Below are positions 60,434 to 64,000 of a stretch of DNA of 64,000 bases, piece after piece. How positions within the stretch are numbered: position 1 is the stretch's first letter; the number at the start of each line of letters is the position of its first letter. The notes beneath the pieces were generated by a model that did not search any database, had not been told where the DNA came from, and saw only the letters and a program-made list of their open reading frames with translations. The position numbers and the translations under genes were made by a program. The DNA is from Vicinamibacterales bacterium. Lineage in GTDB: Bacteria; Acidobacteriota; Vicinamibacteria; Vicinamibacterales; JAMQPK01. The stretch covers positions 1 through 64,000 of the forward strand of contig JAMQPK010000231.1 in the NCBI GenBank assembly GCA_023717525.1. Reading direction: 5' to 3'.

Positions 60434-63031
60434 ATGTCTCACGCCGACAAGTTCGTTGTACCCGATAAGCCTGCGCTCGAGGGACTCGAGACAAAATGGC
60501 AGCAGAAGTGGAGTGCCGACGGCACTTACACGTTCGACCGCTCGAAGAAACGCGACGAGGTGTACTCCATCGACACACCGCCGCCGACCGTCAGCGGCTC
60601 GCTGCACATCGGCCACGTGTTTTCCTATACGCACACCGATGTCATCGCGCGATTCCAGCGCATGCGGGGGCGGGAAGTCTTCTATCCCATGGGATGGGAC
60701 GACAATGGCCTGCCGACCGAGCGGCGCGTCCAGAACTACTACGGCGTGCGCTGCGATCCGTCGTTGCCGTACGATGCCGCGTTTCAACCGCCGCCGCAAG
60801 CACCCAAGCAACCCATCTCGGTGTCGCGCCCGAACTTCGTCGAACTCTGCCTGCGCCTGACGCGGGAAGACGAGAAAGCGTTCGAGCACCTGTGGCGGTA
60901 TCTAGGCCTTTCGGTCGATTGGGCGATGACGTACGCCACAATCGACAAACGATCGCAGCGCGTGGCGCAAGCCGGATTTCTCCGCCTGTTGAAGAAGAAT
61001 CTCGCGTATCAACTCGAGGCGCCCACGCTGTGGGATGTGGACTTTCGCACGGCGGTTGCGCAGGCGGAACTCGAAGATCGCGAACGGGAAGGGGCGTATC
61101 ACCGGCTGCGATTCGAGCGGGCCGACCCTGACTCTGGCGACGCCGTCGAGATCGAAACGACGCGTCCAGAGTTGCTGCCGGCGTGCGTGGCGCTCGTCGC
61201 CCATCCCAGTGATGAGCGGTACAAGGCGCTTTTCGGAAAGGATGTGCTGACGCCGCTCTTTCGCTCGCGCGTCCCCGTGCGCGCGCACGAGCTGGCCGAT
61301 CCGGAGAAGGGCAGCGGCATCGCGATGATCTGCACGTTCGGCGATATCACCGACGTGACGTGGTGGCGTGAGCTGTCGTTGCCGGTTCGCGCGGTGATTC
61401 AGCCGAACGGCACGTTGAAGCCGATCACCTGGGGCGGGCAGGGATGGCAGTCGCAGGACGTCGCGGCCGCGCAGGTGTCATACAACGAACTCGCCGGACA
61501 ATCGATCAACAAGGCCAGAACCCGTATCGTCGAGCTGCTGCGAGAGCAGGGATCGCTTGTCGGCGAGCCTCGCCCGATCGTGCACAACGTCAAGTTTTTC
61601 GAAAAAGGGGATCGCCCGCTCGAAATCATCACCAGCCGCCAGTGGTTCATCAAGACGATCGAATCCCGGTCCGCGCTGATTGAACGGGGCCGCCAGCTCC
61701 AGTGGCATCCGGAATACATGAAGGTGCGGTACGAGAATTGGGTGAACGGCTTGAACGGCGACTGGTGCATCAGCCGGCAGCGGTTCTTCGGTGTGCCCTT
61801 TCCGGTATGGTACCCAGTCGCGAAGGATGGGACGGTCGAGTATTCGCGCCCGATCGTGCCGGACGAGGCGCGATTGCCGATCGATCCATCGGTCGATGTG
61901 CCGGAAGGATTCACGTCGCAGCAGCGCGGTCAGCCCGGCGGATTCGCCGGCGACCCTGACATCATGGACACATGGGCGACCTCGTCAATGACGCCGCAGA
62001 TCGCCGGCGGATGGTGCGAAGACCCGGATCTCCTGCAGCGCGTGTTTCCGATGGACCTTCGGCCGCAGGCGCACGACATCATTCGCACGTGGCTGTTTGC
62101 AACGGTCTTGCGAGCCCATCTCGAGCACGGCAGCCTGCCGTGGCACCACGCGGCGATCTCCGGATTCGTCACCGACCCCGATCGCAAGAAGATGTCGAAG
62201 TCGAAAGGGAACGTTGTAACGCCGTTTGCGCTGCTCGAAGAACACGGCTCGGACGGCGTGCGCTACTGGGCGGCCAGCGGGCGTCCAGGCGGCGATACGG
62301 TCTTCGATCCGGGACAGATGCGTGTAGGGCGGCGGCTCGCGATCAAGCTGCTGAACGCGTCGAGGTTCGTGCTTGCGAAGCCGGAACCGCTGGGGCCTGT
62401 CACCGAGCTCGCCGATCGGGGCATGCTGACCCGGTTGGCGGACGTGGTGGATGCGGCAACGGTGTCGCTGGAGGCGTACGACTACACGCCGGCGATGGAA
62501 AAGTCCGAAAGCTTCTTCTGGTTTTTCTGCGACGACTATCTCGAACTGGTGAAGGCGAGGCGTTACGGCGATCACGGAGAGCCTGCCGCGGCGTCGGCGA
62601 ACAGCGCGATGCTGCTGGCGCTGTCGTCGCTGCTCCGGTTGTTCGCGCCGTTCCTGCCCTTCGTCACGGAGGAAATCTGGTCGTGGTGGAAAAGTGGTTC
62701 GGTGCACCGGGCGACATGGCCGACGGCGCAGGAACTGCTCGTGCCGATCGGCGGCGCGGACCCGCGAGCCGCCGACGCCCTGACGGAGGGATGCCGTGTG
62801 CTTGGCGAAGTGCGCAAGCGGAAGTCGGAGGAGAAGAAGCCGCTCCGCACGCCGGTTGTGTCGGCCACGATTCGCGCGCCGCAGCACAATCTCGATCTAC
62901 TCGATCAGGTATGGACTGACGTCAGCGCGTCGGGTGTGTTTCAAGCCCTTCCCAGGAAGGAAGCGTCCGACGTCTTCGAGAGTGTCTACGTGCTCGGCGA
63001 GCCCGAAGCGAAACCGGGGCCTGCTGCGTGA
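60434..63031 (+). CDS. valS: Valyl-tRNA synthetase
   Basis: An 865-residue class I synthetase. HIGH motif GSLHIGHVFSYTHTD, KMSKS motif RKKMSKSKGNVV, editing-domain ETTRPELLPACVALVAHP-like segment and GWDDNGLPTERRVQNYYGVR are present. The last is typical of the actinobacterial-like ValS branch. The protein ends soon after the anticodon domain; a long C-terminal coiled coil is missing. The ATG at 60434 has no clear ribosome site and follows the repeat array. nadC overlaps its stop. Confidence 0.94.
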   Translation: MSHADKFVVPDKPALEGLETKWQQKWSADGTYTFDRSKKRDEVYSIDTPPPTVSGSLHIGHVFSYTHTDVIARFQRMRGREVFYPMGWDDNGLPTERRVQNYYGVRCDPSLPYDAAFQPPPQAPKQPISVSRPNFVELCLRLTREDEKAFEHLWRYLGLSVDWAMTYATIDKRSQRVAQAGFLRLLKKNLAYQLEAPTLWDVDFRTAVAQAELEDREREGAYHRLRFERADPDSGDAVEIETTRPELLPACVALVAHPSDERYKALFGKDVLTPLFRSRVPVRAHELADPEKGSGIAMICTFGDITDVTWWRELSLPVRAVIQPNGTLKPITWGGQGWQSQDVAAAQVSYNELAGQSINKARTRIVELLREQGSLVGEPRPIVHNVKFFEKGDRPLEIITSRQWFIKTIESRSALIERGRQLQWHPEYMKVRYENWVNGLNGDWCISRQRFFGVPFPVWYPVAKDGTVEYSRPIVPDEARLPIDPSVDVPEGFTSQQRGQPGGFAGDPDIMDTWATSSMTPQIAGGWCEDPDLLQRVFPMDLRPQAHDIIRTWLFATVLRAHLEHGSLPWHHAAISGFVTDPDRKKMSKSKGNVVTPFALLEEHGSDGVRYWAASGRPGGDTVFDPGQMRVGRRLAIKLLNASRFVLAKPEPLGPVTELADRGMLTRLADVVDAATVSLEAYDYTPAMEKSESFFWFFCDDYLELVKARRYGDHGEPAAASANSAMLLALSSLLRLFAPFLPFVTEEIWSWWKSGSVHRATWPTAQELLVPIGGADPRAADALTEGCRVLGEVRKRKSEEKKPLRTPVVSATIRAPQHNLDLLDQVWTDVSASGVFQALPRKEASDVFESVYVLGEPEAKPGPAA

Positions 63032-63882
63032 CCGCAGCGCCGTTTGCGCCGCTGGATCCTGAATCCTACCGCGATCTGGTGAGGCGCGCGCTCGAAGAAG
63101 ATCTCGGGAGCGGCGACATCACGACCAATGCCCTGGTTTCCGAGAACGATCGGGCGGTTGGCGTCTTTCTCGCGAAGTCGAGGTGTGTGATCGCAGGCCT
63201 TGATGTGGCCTCCGAAGCGTTCAGGCAGATGGATCCCGGTGCACGGGCGGCCTGGCAGTTTCGCGATGGTGATGAGTGCCCCGAGGGCACAGTCCTTGGG
63301 CGGATTGAAGGCCAAGCGCGAGCCCTGCTCTCGGCCGAGCGTACGGCGCTGAACTTTCTGCAGCATCTCTGCGGCATCGCGACGCTCACGCGCCGTTTCG
63401 TGGTGGCCGCCGGCGGTGCGATCACCGTTCTGGACACCCGCAAGACTACGCCGACCTTCCGCCGGCTTGAGAAGTACGCCGTGCGGGCGGGAGGAGCGAC
63501 CAATCACCGCATGGCACTCGATGACGGCGTGCTGATCAAGGACAACCACATCCGCGTCGCGGGCGGCATCCGCGCGGCCGTCACGCGGCTGCGCGCTCAC
63601 GGCGCGAAGCCGGCCGTCGAGGTCGAAGTCGAAACACTCGAGCAGGCCGACGAAGCTCTCGACGCACAGGCTGAGATTCTGCTGCTCGACAACATGACTC
63701 TCGACGAGATTCGCGAGGCCGTGCGCCGGAGCCGCGGACGAGCAAGGACCGAAATCTCCGGTGGCGTTACCGAGGATCGCATTCCCGAGCTGGCCGCAAC
63801 CGGCGCAGACTACGTTTCCAGCGGCGCCCTGACGCATTCTGCGCCTGCGGCCGACATCAGCTTTGAAATCGAACCGGCCTAA
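63028..63882 (+). CDS. nadC: Nicotinate-nucleotide pyrophosphorylase (quinolinate phosphoribosyltransferase)
   Basis: A 284-residue enzyme that turns quinolinate and PRPP into nicotinate mononucleotide in NAD synthesis. Visible segments are EEDLGSGDITTNALV, SAERTALNFLQHLCGIAT, VLDTRKTTPTFRRLEKYAVR, NHRMALDDGVLIKDNHI and the ISGGVTEDRI end. GTG start overlaps the valS TGA. The birA-like gene follows in a common nadC-birA order. Confidence 0.96.
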   Translation: MTAAPFAPLDPESYRDLVRRALEEDLGSGDITTNALVSENDRAVGVFLAKSRCVIAGLDVASEAFRQMDPGARAAWQFRDGDECPEGTVLGRIEGQARALLSAERTALNFLQHLCGIATLTRRFVVAAGGAITVLDTRKTTPTFRRLEKYAVRAGGATNHRMALDDGVLIKDNHIRVAGGIRAAVTRLRAHGAKPAVEVEVETLEQADEALDAQAEILLLDNMTLDEIREAVRRSRGRARTEISGGVTEDRIPELAATGADYVSSGALTHSAPAADISFEIEPA

Positions 63883-63916
63883 TCCCCTTCGCGATAGGGC
63901 AGATGCACCGGCTGAT

Positions 63917-64000
63917 GTGCAGCGCGAAATCCTGCGCGCAGCCGGCGGCCTCGACGTGTTTGGCCGGCGGATTCACTGGCTCGAAACCACGACTTCGACG
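63917..64000 (+). CDS. Start of a biotin--protein ligase (BirA-like), cut by the window end
   Basis: From GTG 63917 the frame reads QREILRAAGGLDVF and then GRRIHWLETTTST, which recalls the BirA start where an aromatic E...(D/T)STN segment opens the ligase domain. Only 28 codons are visible. Position directly after nadC supports the call. The real start may lie a little upstream, since the frame is open into the nadC end. Confidence 0.5.
   Translation, partial: MQREILRAAGGLDVFGRRIHWLETTTST

Overview
The window is chromosomal DNA of a GC-rich, Gram-negative, diderm bacterium. It most likely comes from the Acidobacteriota, and probably the Vicinamibacteria (subgroup 6). The lineage call is an inference. 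It rests on a secreted protein of the acidobacterial VWFA-related type next to a DUF4159 protein, secreted cupins, PA-IL-like lectin and SGNH proteins, a TonB-receptor remnant, and the overall codon and GC character. No rRNA, CRISPR array, prophage or insertion sequence was seen.

Layout. 1-5.4 kb: the end of a PSMA-like peptidase, an amt-glnK ammonium operon, a SLOG-like gene with a cytochrome c, NDH-2 and a secreted cupin. 5.4-14.2 kb: a Tat-exported dienelactone hydrolase, a 2Fe-2S protein, and one giant gene joining a TamB-like chain to a five-POTRA Omp85 barrel. 14.2-22.6 kb: envelope and stress genes (TPR, lectin-like, BON, cupin, class A PBP, DUF3309-like, GlsB/YeaQ, OmpA lipoprotein, phytase-like) plus a TonB-receptor remnant. 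22.6-27.1 kb: tRNA-Thr(CGU), a secreted intradiol dioxygenase, an SGNH hydrolase and the sulfate-activation pair cysD-cysNC. 27.3-41.1 kb: DNA repair (uvrA, 3-methyladenine glycosylase, Ku, uvrC) mixed with M1 aminopeptidase, a DegP/HtrA protease, EF-P, thymidine kinase, panE-like and a CDP-alcohol phosphatidyltransferase. 41.2-50.2 kb: a housekeeping run of site-2 protease, trpS, scpA, scpB, rluB, SGNH, cmk, DUF6335, rpsA, HU/IHF and HIT. 50.1-64 kb: a nucleotide pyrophosphatase/phosphodiesterase-type enzyme, acyl-CoA dehydrogenase, VWFA, DUF4159, a two-subunit B12-dependent acyl-CoA mutase, a response regulator, a four-helix-bundle protein, valS, nadC and the start of a birA-like gene.

The most unusual feature is a set of about sixteen intergenic word-repeat elements. 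Each is made of short tandem words of about 7-12 nt. Most fold back as a purine-rich left arm and a pyrimidine-rich right arm. Some words recur at distant loci. Several elements fill the whole space from the stop codon of one gene to the start codon of the next, and those downstream genes have no visible Shine-Dalgarno. One word family brackets a four-helix-bundle gene of the type found in 23S rRNA intervening sequences.

Other points are the TamB-Omp85 single-chain fusion, an in-frame amber codon in scpB, EF-P with Asn at position 34, a CysC domain that lacks its lid segment, and a mutase whose homology runs upstream without a usable start codon. All functional statements come from reading the sequence; no database search was run.
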